A DNA stretch of 64,000 nt from Halococcus sediminicola (GTDB lineage Archaea > Halobacteriota > Halobacteria > Halobacteriales > Halococcaceae), in the NCBI RefSeq assembly GCF_000755245.1, contig NZ_BBMP01000009.1, positions 21,288-85,287 of the forward strand. The letters are read 5' to 3'. Under the pieces are notes generated by a model that did not search any database, was not told where the DNA came from, and was given only the letters and a program-made list of their open reading frames with translations. The translations under genes and the position numbers were made by a program. Of the stretch, positions 44,258 to 53,468 are shown piece by piece (position 1 is the stretch's first letter; each line of letters starts with the position of its first letter).

Positions 44258-46045
44258 GTGAGCGAGAGCGGCGCAATCTCGCGTCGGACGTTCATGACCG
44301 GCGCGGCGGCCGTCGCGCTCTCGACAAGTGCTGGTGCTCCCATCGCTGGTGCTGCACCGAATCGAGAACCGGCACGGTTGGAACAGCCGACGGGGAGCCG
44401 CTTCGACAAGCACGGCTCGCCCTCTCGTGCGGCTGAACGCGCGTGGGCAAGAGCCGAATACGACCACTATCAGCGGATGCGCGATGTATCGGCTCAACAG
44501 GTCGGTGGCGGGAACGGTAGTAGTGGCTCAGGATCGGGGTCACCTACCTCGCCGAGCTTCGACCGGGTGCTCGATGCGGTCGAGGATGTGGGTTGTGACC
44601 CATCGGGCGGCCGCCCGATCAGCGCCAATCTCGACGGATCGGCGATGCAAGACGGTACGCTGATCGTCTTCCCGCCGGGCAAATACCTGCTCACGAAAAA
44701 GTTGCAGGCGAGCGTTGACGGGACATTCGGGATGGTCGGCGCTGGCTACGAGCAGGCCACCAGCCCGCCGAAACCCGGTAAGAACGCCGCGACGTTCGTT
44801 GCGAAGGGCGGTTCGCGAACGTTGGTCAATTTCCGAGCGACGACCGGGCTGTTCGCGAACTTCGTGATGGACCAACAAAGTTCGAACAGCAGCACCGGGA
44901 TCGTGCTCGGATCGAAGGGCCTTACTCAAGCTCGTGACATCCGGTTCGTCGGCGTCCAGGATAACACGGGCAAAGGCGTGCCCGACAGCCTCCAGATACC
45001 GCCGTGCTCGCTCCGAGCTCAGAAAGGGGCAATCGCACGCGCCGAGCGGGTCGTCGGCCAGTATATCGGGCTGCCCGGCGACAAGAACTCGGGCGGAGCG
45101 CCGATGTTCTGGGTTGGCGACGGGAACAAGGGCACCGCTCAGATCGGTCACTGTGTCTCACGCGGAGCGGCTGATAACGGCGTCTACGGCGGCCGGACAT
45201 CGGGTGATGTCCAGATCAAAGGCGGTCAGTGGATGAACAACGAGGTGAGCCAACTGCGGTTTTCGGGCAAAGGCAGTTGGGCCGACGGTGTGACCATCGT
45301 GGTCGATAAGGACAGCTACGAGGGTCCGACAAACGGCGGCGGATTCAACGAGAAATACGGCTCGAACGGGATCAAAATCGAGCGTGGTGATAACGGTTAC
45401 TCGAAACCCGGCGGAGCCGTCATCCGTAACGCCGACATTCGCGTTCTGTCAGTCGGGAGCAAGGGGATCGGAGCGCCGATCCTCATTCGTGGGAGTGCTG
45501 GCGCGGTGAAAATCGAGAACACCCGGATCATCAATCAACTCAATCAACCATCGATCAGCGCTGACAGTCCGGGCAATGGCTACACCGGACATACGTCGCC
45601 GCCACCGCACAACATCACGATCACGGATTCGGTCTTCGGCGGGTCGAACAGCGGGTCGATCATCCAGGTTAGCGGGCGCGAAGGCTCGCTCATCAGGAAG
45701 ACGTGTTTCAAGATTGGCGGTGCCTCGGCGGACAGCATCAGCGGGATGAAGATCGGCAGCGGTGTTGGTTTCGGGCAGAACTGCACGGCCGGCGGGCTGA
45801 AGGCTCCCGGGAAGGTCGGCAGCGCTGGCAATCTGAGTTCGCTCCCGCCGCCGAGCTACAACGCGAGCGCTGGTGCCGGCGCTGGTCGTCGCCGCCGTCG
45901 CAAACAGGGCCTCATGAAGAAGATCCTCGCGACCGTCTACGGTGGGTTCTTCCTGCTCGTGTTGTTCCTCGGGATGATCGCAGTGGTTGTCGGCGGGGTA
46001 CTGGCTGGCTTCGGTGCGCTGGCGGCTCTTCTCGGCGGCGATTGA
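44258..46045 (+). CDS. Tat-exported beta-helix surface protein with C-terminal anchor
   Basis: 595 aa from GTG 44258, 2 nt after the previous stop. Twin-arginine signal SRRTFMTGAAAVAL. A linker rich in Gly/Ser precedes a right-handed parallel beta-helix (about residues 95-510), starting with the pectate-lyase-like lead YLLTKKLQASVDGTFGMVGA and continuing with short Asn/Gly-rich turns. A basic stretch (GRRRRRKQGLMKK) and one membrane helix end the protein. Such proteins bind or cut polysaccharide. Linked to the transfer module, it may act in cell-cell contact. Confidence 0.75.
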   Translation: MSESGAISRRTFMTGAAAVALSTSAGAPIAGAAPNREPARLEQPTGSRFDKHGSPSRAAERAWARAEYDHYQRMRDVSAQQVGGGNGSSGSGSGSPTSPSFDRVLDAVEDVGCDPSGGRPISANLDGSAMQDGTLIVFPPGKYLLTKKLQASVDGTFGMVGAGYEQATSPPKPGKNAATFVAKGGSRTLVNFRATTGLFANFVMDQQSSNSSTGIVLGSKGLTQARDIRFVGVQDNTGKGVPDSLQIPPCSLRAQKGAIARAERVVGQYIGLPGDKNSGGAPMFWVGDGNKGTAQIGHCVSRGAADNGVYGGRTSGDVQIKGGQWMNNEVSQLRFSGKGSWADGVTIVVDKDSYEGPTNGGGFNEKYGSNGIKIERGDNGYSKPGGAVIRNADIRVLSVGSKGIGAPILIRGSAGAVKIENTRIINQLNQPSISADSPGNGYTGHTSPPPHNITITDSVFGGSNSGSIIQVSGREGSLIRKTCFKIGGASADSISGMKIGSGVGFGQNCTAGGLKAPGKVGSAGNLSSLPPPSYNASAGAGAGRRRRRKQGLMKKILATVYGGFFLLVLFLGMIAVVVGGVLAGFGALAALLGGD

Positions 46046-46336
46046 GGTGCTTATATACCTCGGCGACAATCAGACCGAAATCAAACTATAGGGATTCTCA
46101 GACCAACCCATAGTTTTGCGCGAATCCTTCCCAGTAATTGGGAGATACAGCCTGCGAGATACAGAGGATGTATCTTGCATCTGATTTCTGTCGCTGTCTC
46201 TTGCTCTCGCGCCGAGCTCTCCGGAGTGCTATCCTGTTAGTAACCAAGTGTCTACTGACAGGGTAGATGGCGGCTTAGACAATTCCCGGAACCTGTTATC
46301 TCGTTTCAACCACGACCGTGAATTATCGAACGCGGG
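46046..46336. other. Gene-free segment with a hairpin
   Basis: No gene is supported. AAACTATAGGG (from about 46082) and CCCATAGTTTT (to about 46117) form a near-perfect stem with one bulge, either a terminator for the upstream gene or an insertion-sequence end. Confidence 0.4.
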
Positions 46337-46711
46337 TCACTGTTCCGGCGATTCTTTCGTCTCTCCTGGTTCGAGGGTTGCCCACAGATCGTCGTTCTGG
46401 TAGATCTTCAGCGTTGCCGAGCCATTGTTCTCCGCACTGTAGAGCAGTCCATCCGACGAGTACGTATCGACGCCACCCGCTCCGACGAAGCCGTACGCCC
46501 CCGACACGTAGCCCGTATAGTCGGGATTGTCGGCCGTCGTGCCGGGATTCGCTCTGTCCTCGTAGAAGAACGCAGCCGTACCGGCCTCTCCGGCTGAGAG
46601 CGTGTAGTTGGAAGCCCCGTCACCGACCGCCTCGACTTTGATCTGATTCGCTCCCTGTGGCGGTGCGTCGGGATCAACGCGCTCGCCGTCAGCTCCCTGG
46701 CCCGCTGGCAC
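46337..46711 (-). pseudogene. Truncated secreted beta-rich protein
   Basis: About 124 codons ending at 46337: GANQIKVEAVGDGASNYTLS, DNPDYTGYVSGAYGFVGAGG, NNGSATLKIYQNDDLWATLE. This resembles the C-terminal beta domain found in haloarchaeal secreted proteins (pectate-lyase or beta-helix class). There is no signal peptide or catalytic part; the 5' side runs into an IS630 transposase fragment at 46736, which probably replaced it. Confidence 0.6.
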
Positions 46712-46735
46712 CGTCTTGTAGAGTTCGCCATCGAG

Positions 46736-46906
46736 TTCGTCTTCATCCCGCCGTATTCGCCAACGCTGAACGCGATCGAACCGCTCTGGAAGAGTCTCAA
46801 GCGAGAGATCTCACCAGAGATTTACGAGGGGGAAGATCACTTCCGAGAGTTCCTCACCGAGACGTTTCTCCGGTTGAGCCACCGGCTGAGCTTTGCGGTT
46901 GACTAG
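46736..46906 (+). pseudogene. IS630-family transposase C-terminal fragment
   Basis: The frame reads FVFIPPYSPTLNAIEPLWKS, then LKREISPEIYEGEDHFREFL, ending at TAG 46904-46906. PPYSPxLNxIExxWxxLK is the last catalytic block (Glu) of IS630/Tc1-type transposases. The N-terminal two thirds are missing. Confidence 0.85.
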
Positions 46907-47106
46907 ATCGAGATGTTTCTCCCAGATGTCCAAATGTTACGCTAACCACTCCGGGCAGTCGGGCTTGGCCTCATGATGATGCTTCCTTGGCATAGAGGCT
47001 AATCAGTGCACGCGCTGAGTGCGCTGTCTAATTATCAGCCTTTGCCACCCATCTTATTCCATGCTCTGGGGATTAGCAGGCTTTCATACCATCAGTGCAA
47101 GTGGTG

Positions 47107-47232
47107 CTATGTATCCGGATCGGGAATTATTCGCGCGATCTCTAGACAGCCCCGACAGCAAAAACTTCCATTGACATCCGGGGCAGTGACTGGATCCTCT
47201 ACAGGTAGTTCACAAAGTGTACATACACTCAT
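47107..47232 (-). CDS. 41-aa Cys-rich metal-binding protein, remnant of a CopA/CcoI-type ATPase N-terminus
   Basis: From ATG 47232, immediately after the SafE-like stop (TGAAATG): MSVCTLCELPVEDPVTAPDV, then CCRGC and a stop. CxxC followed by CCxGC matches the N-terminal metal-binding domain of haloarchaeal heavy-metal P-type ATPases, whose genes commonly follow this SafE-like protein. The ATPase body is absent downstream. It is either a truncated gene or a stand-alone metal carrier. Confidence 0.65.
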   Translation of the reverse strand: MSVCTLCELPVEDPVTAPDVNGSFCCRGCLEIARIIPDPDT

Positions 47233-47233
47233 T

Positions 47234-48088
47234 TCAAGCTCTCTCACCCAATCCAGCAAGCGGCTGGTAGTAGGGAATATCGGGCAGTGGCAGAACGATA
47301 CCGAAGCGCATGAATCCCATCGCCAACAATACATAACCGAGTCCTATAAATAGCACGCCAAGACCGTAGTGGACAACCTGTCGCTGACGCGCGCTCACTG
47401 ATTGGATTATCGTTCCATACAGGAAGACGCTCGGAATTGTCCCGAGACCGAGTGCACTGAGCGAGAATAATCCATAAACGGGAGATCCTTGTGCGAAGGC
47501 ATACAAAAACGCCGGATAGAGCAACATACACGGTAATAGTCCGTGGAGTGCACCGAGTCCGACAATACCGATACCGTTGACCCAGCGGTCGATGTGTGTC
47601 GAGATAGCCGTGTAACTCCATGCGAATACCGACCCGAGACCAGTGTTAGCGACGACACCTTCAATGGCTCCCTGCCGATAGCCGGTCAATCTTGTTATCC
47701 CCATGAAAATGATAGCCGTTCCAATAAGAACACCAATTATACCCTGTATCGAGCCGAGTACGCCAGCAAGTTTGACCGTCCCATACAGAAGTGCGCCCGC
47801 GAAGCCAAAAACTGCTCCAATGAGTGCATAGCTTACAGTTCGACCGAGATTAAACAGTGCATGCTGGCGGACTTCTGTGAGCGTGAGCGCACCCGACCAC
47901 CGATCATCTGTTTCCATGCGCTCGGCGTAGGTAGTGACAAGTGGACCACACATACCGATGCAGTGTGCGCCACCGAACAGTCCAATAAAGAAAAACACCG
48001 TAAGGCCGTATCCGCTAGTGAGGGTCACTACCGATGTCTGAATTGATATCATCGTCCACACAGCTGCAATCTGACCAACAAGCACCAT
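47234..48088 (-). CDS. SafE/UreH-type membrane protein (cytochrome oxidase assembly-like)
   Basis: 284 aa with about seven membrane helices. Signature FFIGLFGGAHCIGMCGPLV (residues about 33-51, with His and two Cys), then ALFNLGRTVSYALIGAVFGF and LHGLLPCMLLYPAFLYAFA with a further Cys. These match the sulfite exporter TauE/SafE-like, UreH/CcoH-type family that helps insert copper into haem-copper oxidases. The coupled metal-binding remnant supports copper handling. Start may be a few codons downstream of 48088. Confidence 0.85.
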   Translation of the reverse strand: MVLVGQIAAVWTMISIQTSVVTLTSGYGLTVFFFIGLFGGAHCIGMCGPLVTTYAERMETDDRWSGALTLTEVRQHALFNLGRTVSYALIGAVFGFAGALLYGTVKLAGVLGSIQGIIGVLIGTAIIFMGITRLTGYRQGAIEGVVANTGLGSVFAWSYTAISTHIDRWVNGIGIVGLGALHGLLPCMLLYPAFLYAFAQGSPVYGLFSLSALGLGTIPSVFLYGTIIQSVSARQRQVVHYGLGVLFIGLGYVLLAMGFMRFGIVLPLPDIPYYQPLAGLGERA

Positions 48089-48133
48089 ACTAGATTATAT
48101 TTTAGTGAAAGAATAAATTTCCGTATATTGCGA

Positions 48134-50176
48134 TTAGTCGTCGTCTGCAGCGACGTCGTCTGGATTACTGTATTTCTGCTCGCGGCGTTCGTGGATATCC
48201 TTGATTGCGTGTTCGGGTGGGACGTCAATCGAAGGATTCTCGTCGAAGAAGTTCACTGGCTCTAACTTGAAGCTTGCGTGGTGGGAGGGGAGCACTGGCC
48301 AGTCTTCCGGCCGGTCGACGTGGTTCACGCCAAGTGAATACCAGAGAACGATGTCTTCGCCGTCGAGTGACCGATCCTGCTCAGTCCATTTCGGGAGTCC
48401 TTCCTCGCCAGGGCTCTGGTTCGGATAGTTCCCGGCTGGGTATCGTTCGTCATCTCGATAGGGTGTTCCCCATAGATGGTATTTGATGTATCCAGCGCGC
48501 TTCATGACGCTCGATTCCTCTTGGGCAGCCGCTTGGACGTTTTCTCCCGGTGCGAGTTTGTACCCAACGGGCTGGTCTAGAGAGTTTGTTTTGTTAGGAT
48601 TCTCGATCTGCCAGTATCGGCCCTTTAGTGAATCGATCAAGTCCTGCGCCTCCTGTTCAGTCTTGAGCTGGGTTTTGTCGGCGTAGAAGGCCGCTCCCGA
48701 TGGATTCGGTCCTGTGGTGTTCCCCTGACCGTCCCATTCTATCTCTTGTTGCTCACCGGGACCCTTCGGGATCGGCTGGTTTTGCCGCCGGTAGAGCACG
48801 TTCTCCTCGCCGTCGATGTCCATATCGAGACGGAAATTGAAGAAGTGTTGATGGACCATTCCCTTCACGTTCGGTGCCATCATCTCGTAGTAACCAGGAG
48901 ACCTGTCTTCATCAGGCCCGACCAAACCGTTACTGTTGATACCAGTTAGACGCACTTCCGGCTCGACTGAGCCATCCTGGTAGAAGTACCAATTGAATTC
49001 ATAATCATAGTTGCCGACGGTGGCTACAAACGAGATTACAAGCCTACGCTTGCGCCGAACCTCCGTATTCTCGGTCCGCCAGTTGGTGTGTTTCCAGAGG
49101 GTGCCGTGATCTTCCTCGTGGACACAGATCGCATTCGGAAGAACGTTCACCTCACCATTGGTGTCGTTCATTACAGCATCGAAGTAGTGCATATAGCCGA
49201 GACAGTCGCATCCCTCCGTCAGCGGGTTCGCCAATCGACCAATGTTGTACTCACCAATGTCTCCAGCGTTCTTCCAGTTGTGATTCGGATCCGGGTCTCC
49301 GTAGGGAACGTTCATTTCTGCAGCCGAAGCTCGATGAATGACTTTCCTGACTTCGCCATCGTCCTCGTAGCCGATGTTGTGGAGCACAAGCCCCTCACGC
49401 TGAGTCCAACCGACGCGAATATGCCACTTCTGCCACTCAATTTTCCGCCCTTCAATCTCCCAACTAGGTCCTTCCGGCTGATCGACATTGTAGGGTTTCA
49501 GGTCGGTACGGAGATCACGATCCTCCTCTCGGTATTTCCTATCCTCAAGTTCGCCGACCACATCGTCTATCTTCGTGCCGCGATCGAGCACTTTGACTAC
49601 TTCCATCTCGTCGAGATCGACCCATGCGTGGAGTCCGTCCAACGGCCGCGCGTAGCCGTTGTCTTCTTCGCTCGTTCGAATCCAAGACATGGCGTGAGCC
49701 AACCGCCGATTCCGATCAACGTCATCGGGAACAAGGTGGTGACCGACCGACCACGGATCGACCATGGCGAGATCGAAGTTTTCGACGCCGCGCTTGGAAG
49801 CAGCTTCCTGCCATTCCGGATTGTCTTTAACAGTTTCTTCACACTCATCGAACTCTGCAAGTGTCACTGAGGGCTGGGCTCCGGATATTTCCTCCCAAGA
49901 GACGACCTCCTCTTGATCGATCGAGACGACTGCTTCGTAGGTCGCCTTCTCGTTGCGGTCTCGGATGATAATAAATGCTTGCCGGTCTACTGACGAGTTT
50001 TCAGCCTCATATTCCCGAATCTCGGTTTTGTTTGGTTCATCGAGGACGATTTTGACGTATCTGTTTTCCGGATCGAGTTCTCGTTCGTTCTCGATGATTT
50101 CCCGAGCAGCAGTGATCTCTTCGCCCGTTAGGGGATCGAGCGGATGATCTGCTATGGCCTTGGCTTCTATTGCCAT
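48134..50176 (-). CDS. Copper amine oxidase
   Basis: 680 aa, the usual length. The topaquinone-forming Tyr390 is in VGNYDYEF (consensus NYD/E). The catalytic Asp is near residue 333 (YMHYFDAVMND). Copper ligands: His442 and His444 (VHQHFFNFRL) and a C-terminal His near 633 (LPSHHASFKLEPVNFFDENP). It oxidises primary amines to aldehydes with release of ammonia and hydrogen peroxide. No signal peptide is visible, so it is probably cytoplasmic. Neighbouring copper-related genes may be coincidence. Confidence 0.93.
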   Translation of the reverse strand: MAIEAKAIADHPLDPLTGEEITAAREIIENERELDPENRYVKIVLDEPNKTEIREYEAENSSVDRQAFIIIRDRNEKATYEAVVSIDQEEVVSWEEISGAQPSVTLAEFDECEETVKDNPEWQEAASKRGVENFDLAMVDPWSVGHHLVPDDVDRNRRLAHAMSWIRTSEEDNGYARPLDGLHAWVDLDEMEVVKVLDRGTKIDDVVGELEDRKYREEDRDLRTDLKPYNVDQPEGPSWEIEGRKIEWQKWHIRVGWTQREGLVLHNIGYEDDGEVRKVIHRASAAEMNVPYGDPDPNHNWKNAGDIGEYNIGRLANPLTEGCDCLGYMHYFDAVMNDTNGEVNVLPNAICVHEEDHGTLWKHTNWRTENTEVRRKRRLVISFVATVGNYDYEFNWYFYQDGSVEPEVRLTGINSNGLVGPDEDRSPGYYEMMAPNVKGMVHQHFFNFRLDMDIDGEENVLYRRQNQPIPKGPGEQQEIEWDGQGNTTGPNPSGAAFYADKTQLKTEQEAQDLIDSLKGRYWQIENPNKTNSLDQPVGYKLAPGENVQAAAQEESSVMKRAGYIKYHLWGTPYRDDERYPAGNYPNQSPGEEGLPKWTEQDRSLDGEDIVLWYSLGVNHVDRPEDWPVLPSHHASFKLEPVNFFDENPSIDVPPEHAIKDIHERREQKYSNPDDVAADDD

Positions 50177-50349
50177 GGCTGTTCAATCTTCAGGTATTCC
50201 AATAAATGTTTGGGTCACGGGAGCAATGGTCACGAAGCACTGCGAATGCATACAAGACGCTCTTTTAATCAGCTTTCTCGGTACGTAACAGTGTCATCAT
50301 CACTAGTCATTCGCCACTTCTTTACTTGGAGTGTGCCATAGAATTCATC

Positions 50350-51256
50350 TCATGCCGTGAGCATCTCGCGGCCTGGATTGTCTCCTCGTTCGTCGTTGGT
50401 GATTGCGATGACTACCCGAAGGCACAGTGCAACGAACACCTGCGTCCGTGCCCGAGGCCGCAGTCCTTGACTGTATCATTTATTCGACCTGTGTCCGGCG
50501 ATTGTACGTCTCGTCTGAGACCGAGCGTTTGAGCTGAACGTCCTCGCTGTGCTTTTCGATGCGCTCTTCGACCTAGTACTCGATATCGAGTGTGTCGTAC
50601 GCGCTGTCGCCAAGCATCCAGATCGGATATTCGACTGCGTGCGCGTCACGCGTGACGCGCACCGTCGTCTCTTCTGGCGCTTGTTTCGCTGGCGTGAACT
50701 CCGCTGCGATGGGAATCTTTGCTCCCGCCGAAACGATCGTACAGCCGAAACCGTAGTAGTGCTCTTCGGCGGTTGAATCGTAGTTCCATGAGGCATCGTC
50801 GTTCCACGGAACCGCTTCGACGTGAGTCGAATCGATCCGGTAGGTAGAGTCGAGCAGGCCCCGAATGGTGGCCTGCTCGGCGGGGTGGTCAAACACATCA
50901 TCAGTGACGTGTTCGAGGTCGGTGAGGAAGCGATCGACCGCGTCTTTGGACGGCGGTCGATCGAAGCCACAACTGAGCCAGACCAGCGGCTTCTGGAGTT
51001 CCCGTGCTACAGGACGAGTGCCATAGACGTCCTCGTAGTAGCAGTGGAGAAAACCTCGGAAGAGCTCTGGTGGCTCATGAACTCGTGTTCGCCCCCCGTT
51101 TGCAGGGGTAAACACGTTGTACTCCAACAGAAACCCGAAAGAGAGGTACTCAAACAGCGGTACTGTCTCGGTCGCTGCGACATTCAAGAAGTCGTCGACA
51201 GAAGTGACGTTTTGCATGGTCTGGACGTTATTGGATACAATTCCCACGCCCTGCAA
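50350..51256 (-). pseudogene. IS5/IS4-superfamily transposase, degenerate
   Basis: The main frame (51256-50573) gives 227 aa including RIDSTHVEAVPWN (first Asp) and WMLGDSAYDTLD (second Asp), then TAG. The same frame continues EERIEKHSEDVQLKRSVSDE and TYNRRTQVE (catalytic Glu) to a TAA; shifted frames carry NDTVKDCGLG and VFVALCLRVVIAITNDERGD to a final TGA at 50350. At least one nonsense change and two frameshifts. Inactive. Confidence 0.82.
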
Positions 51257-51338
51257 CCTCGTACGTGACGCTTTCTATGACACGCTCATTCTTGGTTGAC
51301 CGAAACGACCTTTTTGTCGCGCATCCAGAGGCGAGTAA

Positions 51339-51423
51339 GCGAGGGTGGCCGAGTCTGGCCAAAGGCGGTGGACTTAAGATCCGCTCCCGTAGGGGTTCGC
51401 GGGTTCAAATCCTGCCCCTCGCA
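51339..51423 (+). tRNA. tRNA-Leu (anticodon UAA)
   Basis: 85 nt with the long variable arm of class II tRNAs. Acceptor GCGAGGG pairs with CCCTCGC, discriminator A. D-arm GTGGCCGAGTCTGGCC; anticodon arm GTGGA-CTTAAGA-TCCGC with TAA at the anticodon; variable arm TCCCGTAGGGG; T-arm GCGGGTTCAAATCCTGC. CCA is not encoded. Confidence 0.95.
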
Positions 51424-51576
51424 CTCGCCTCAGGAGGCTGTTTCGCTGAACAGTCCGAGAGTACGCTCGTGTTTCAGGAGAGCGTCCGCCACTCGGAATT
51501 CTCCTCGGGAGACAATTCCAGGGGTTGTTGAGCACCGAGACTGCTTTGGAACACAGGGCCGATCTGGTCTAGTCCT

Positions 51577-51882
51577 CTATTGTTCAGCAACAGGTTGCGA
51601 GGTGTAGAGTCGCTTGCGTGGCTGTTTCGGATGAACTCGCTTGTCGACGAGATCTGCCTCGGAGAGTTTGGTGAGTGCATGCCGGACTGTTCTGGAGGGG
51701 AGCAGTGTTTCTTCGTGTATCTCCTGTGTGGTGAGCGGGTTGTCTTTCTGCAAAACAAAATGTACAAGCTTGGCGCTGGGCGAGAGACCTACCAATCGGT
51801 CGAAGCGCTGTTGTTCAGTCGACTCGGACTCGGAGAACGCGGTCACTGGCAGTGGGCATACCGATTGAGAGTCGCCATGCAA
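51577..51882 (-). CDS. Small MarR-like winged-helix regulator
   Basis: 101 aa. Winged helix in residues 28-95: LVGLSPSAKLVHFVLQKDNP, LTTQEIHEETLLPSRTVRHA, LTKLSEADLVDKRVHPKQPR. The C-terminal basic part is the wing. This small HTH type is common in Halobacteria. No clear target; it is convergent with the tRNA region. Confidence 0.78.
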   Translation of the reverse strand: MHGDSQSVCPLPVTAFSESESTEQQRFDRLVGLSPSAKLVHFVLQKDNPLTTQEIHEETLLPSRTVRHALTKLSEADLVDKRVHPKQPRKRLYTSQPVAEQ

Positions 51883-52036
51883 CCCTCGTAAATCCTTCCA
51901 TCTCGGTCCCAGCCAAGCCCGAATGATAAATTTGCGAATATATCACTCATTTTTATAGAGTGTGATTAGCTACTGTTGAATTCGGTCAGTTGTGTCGGCT
52001 GAGATGGACTGGAATCGCCTGGAGAGCGAGATGAAT

Positions 52037-52068
52037 TCCAATTCCTTATTCGTCAGCAATGAATTGGA
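52037..52068. promoter_or_regulatory. 8-bp inverted repeat upstream of gfo6
   Basis: TCCAATTC at 52037-52044 and GAATTGGA at 52061-52068, 16 nt apart, 76-107 nt before the gfo6 start. Candidate regulator site; weak evidence on its own. Confidence 0.4.
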
Positions 52069-52143
52069 GTCTTCTTCGTCCAGTGACATCTACACTGGGG
52101 CAGCAGCCGATGATGTATTACTGAGGCGTACGTCGAAGACTGC

Positions 52144-53223
52144 ATGAAACTGGAAGCGTATCTCGATGAGTTCAACGCACGTGACTGGGAACCCGACACC
52201 GAACCTGAGGATGGACCGCTTCGGATGGCTGTCATCGGACTTGGTGGATTCGCTCTGAATCGAGCGCTCCCCGCGATCAAGCAAACGACTCAGTGTGAAA
52301 CAACAGTCGTCGTGAGCGGTTCATCGGAGAAGACCGAGATGGTTGCGACGCAATTCGAAGCTGACCACACTCTCGACTACGAGGAGTTTCACGCAGGGAA
52401 AGCAACTGACGCTTACGACGCGGTGTATATCGCTACCCCGCCTGCGTTCCACCTCGAGTATGCCAAAACTGCCGCCGAGTACGGAAAGCATGTTCTGTGT
52501 GAGAAGCCGATGGAGGCTACCGTCGAGCGCGCCGAGCGGATGGTTCGTGTCTGCGAGGAAGCGGGTGTGACGCTGATGATCGCGTATCGGCTGCAGACCG
52601 AACCGGCCGTGCGTCGGCTTCGCGAGCTGATACAGGATGGGTTCATTGGCGAACCCGTGTATCTCCACGGCCAGTTCTCATCAAAGATTCTTGATAACGA
52701 CCGCACGGATGACGTCTGGCGTGTCGATCCCGACGTTGCAGGTGGTGGAGCGCTGATGGACCTCGGAGTCTATCCGCTGAACACGAGTCGGTTTCTCTTG
52801 GGAACGGATCCGGTCGCCGTACAGGCGAGAACGGCGACACCCCATGAGGAGTTCAATGGCGTCGACGAACACGTCTCGTTTCAGCTTTCGTTTCCTGACG
52901 AGGTGACCGGGTCGTTCACGGCGAGTTTCAACGCCCATCGGGACAGTCGGTTGCAGGTGGTTGGCACTGAGGGACGCGTTTTGATCGAGTCGGCGTTCGG
53001 TGCGATGGTCAACCGCGACAACGTCATCGAGCGGGGCGACATGCACACCGAATTCACAGGCCCGTACGTCAACGAGGTCGTCGAAGAGTTCGAATACTTC
53101 GCAACGAAGGTATTGACTGAAACAAGTCCGGAACCGGATGGTTCGCACGGGCTCACGGATCTCGAAGTGATGACCGAGGCGTACGAGTCGGCAGAGACAG
53201 GTTCATGGGTCACGCTTCGCTGA
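52144..53223 (+). CDS. gfo6: D-xylose 1-dehydrogenase (NADP+), Gfo/Idh/MocA family
   Basis: 359 aa. Rossmann motif AVIGLGGFALNRA (residues 29-41), catalytic Lys in CEKPM (119-123), and the Gfo-family GGGALMDLGVYPLNTSRF (201-218) containing conserved Asp and Tyr. Length, N-terminal extension and ending match the haloarchaeal xylose dehydrogenase (XacA/Gfo6), which oxidises D-xylose to xylonolactone. The other xylose or arabinose pathway genes are not adjacent. Confidence 0.88.
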   Translation: MKLEAYLDEFNARDWEPDTEPEDGPLRMAVIGLGGFALNRALPAIKQTTQCETTVVVSGSSEKTEMVATQFEADHTLDYEEFHAGKATDAYDAVYIATPPAFHLEYAKTAAEYGKHVLCEKPMEATVERAERMVRVCEEAGVTLMIAYRLQTEPAVRRLRELIQDGFIGEPVYLHGQFSSKILDNDRTDDVWRVDPDVAGGGALMDLGVYPLNTSRFLLGTDPVAVQARTATPHEEFNGVDEHVSFQLSFPDEVTGSFTASFNAHRDSRLQVVGTEGRVLIESAFGAMVNRDNVIERGDMHTEFTGPYVNEVVEEFEYFATKVLTETSPEPDGSHGLTDLEVMTEAYESAETGSWVTLR

Positions 53224-53468
53224 GCGAAACCATCGCTTATACGCACTCGGGCTACTGAATCTCTGTCTGAGACGCTAACAGGGAGAGCAGGGTGGTCACC
53301 GACGGGGGAGAGGGGAAGGAGGTGGCCCACGGCGCGAACAATGTGGACAGCACTTATCTCGTGTGCGTGACGACGCAGACGATACCAGGCGGGATCCGAG
53401 CAACACGTCGAATCATTCTGTCTCTCATGGGTTGAGAGCCCCGCAGTTTTCATCGTCTTATTTCTTCT

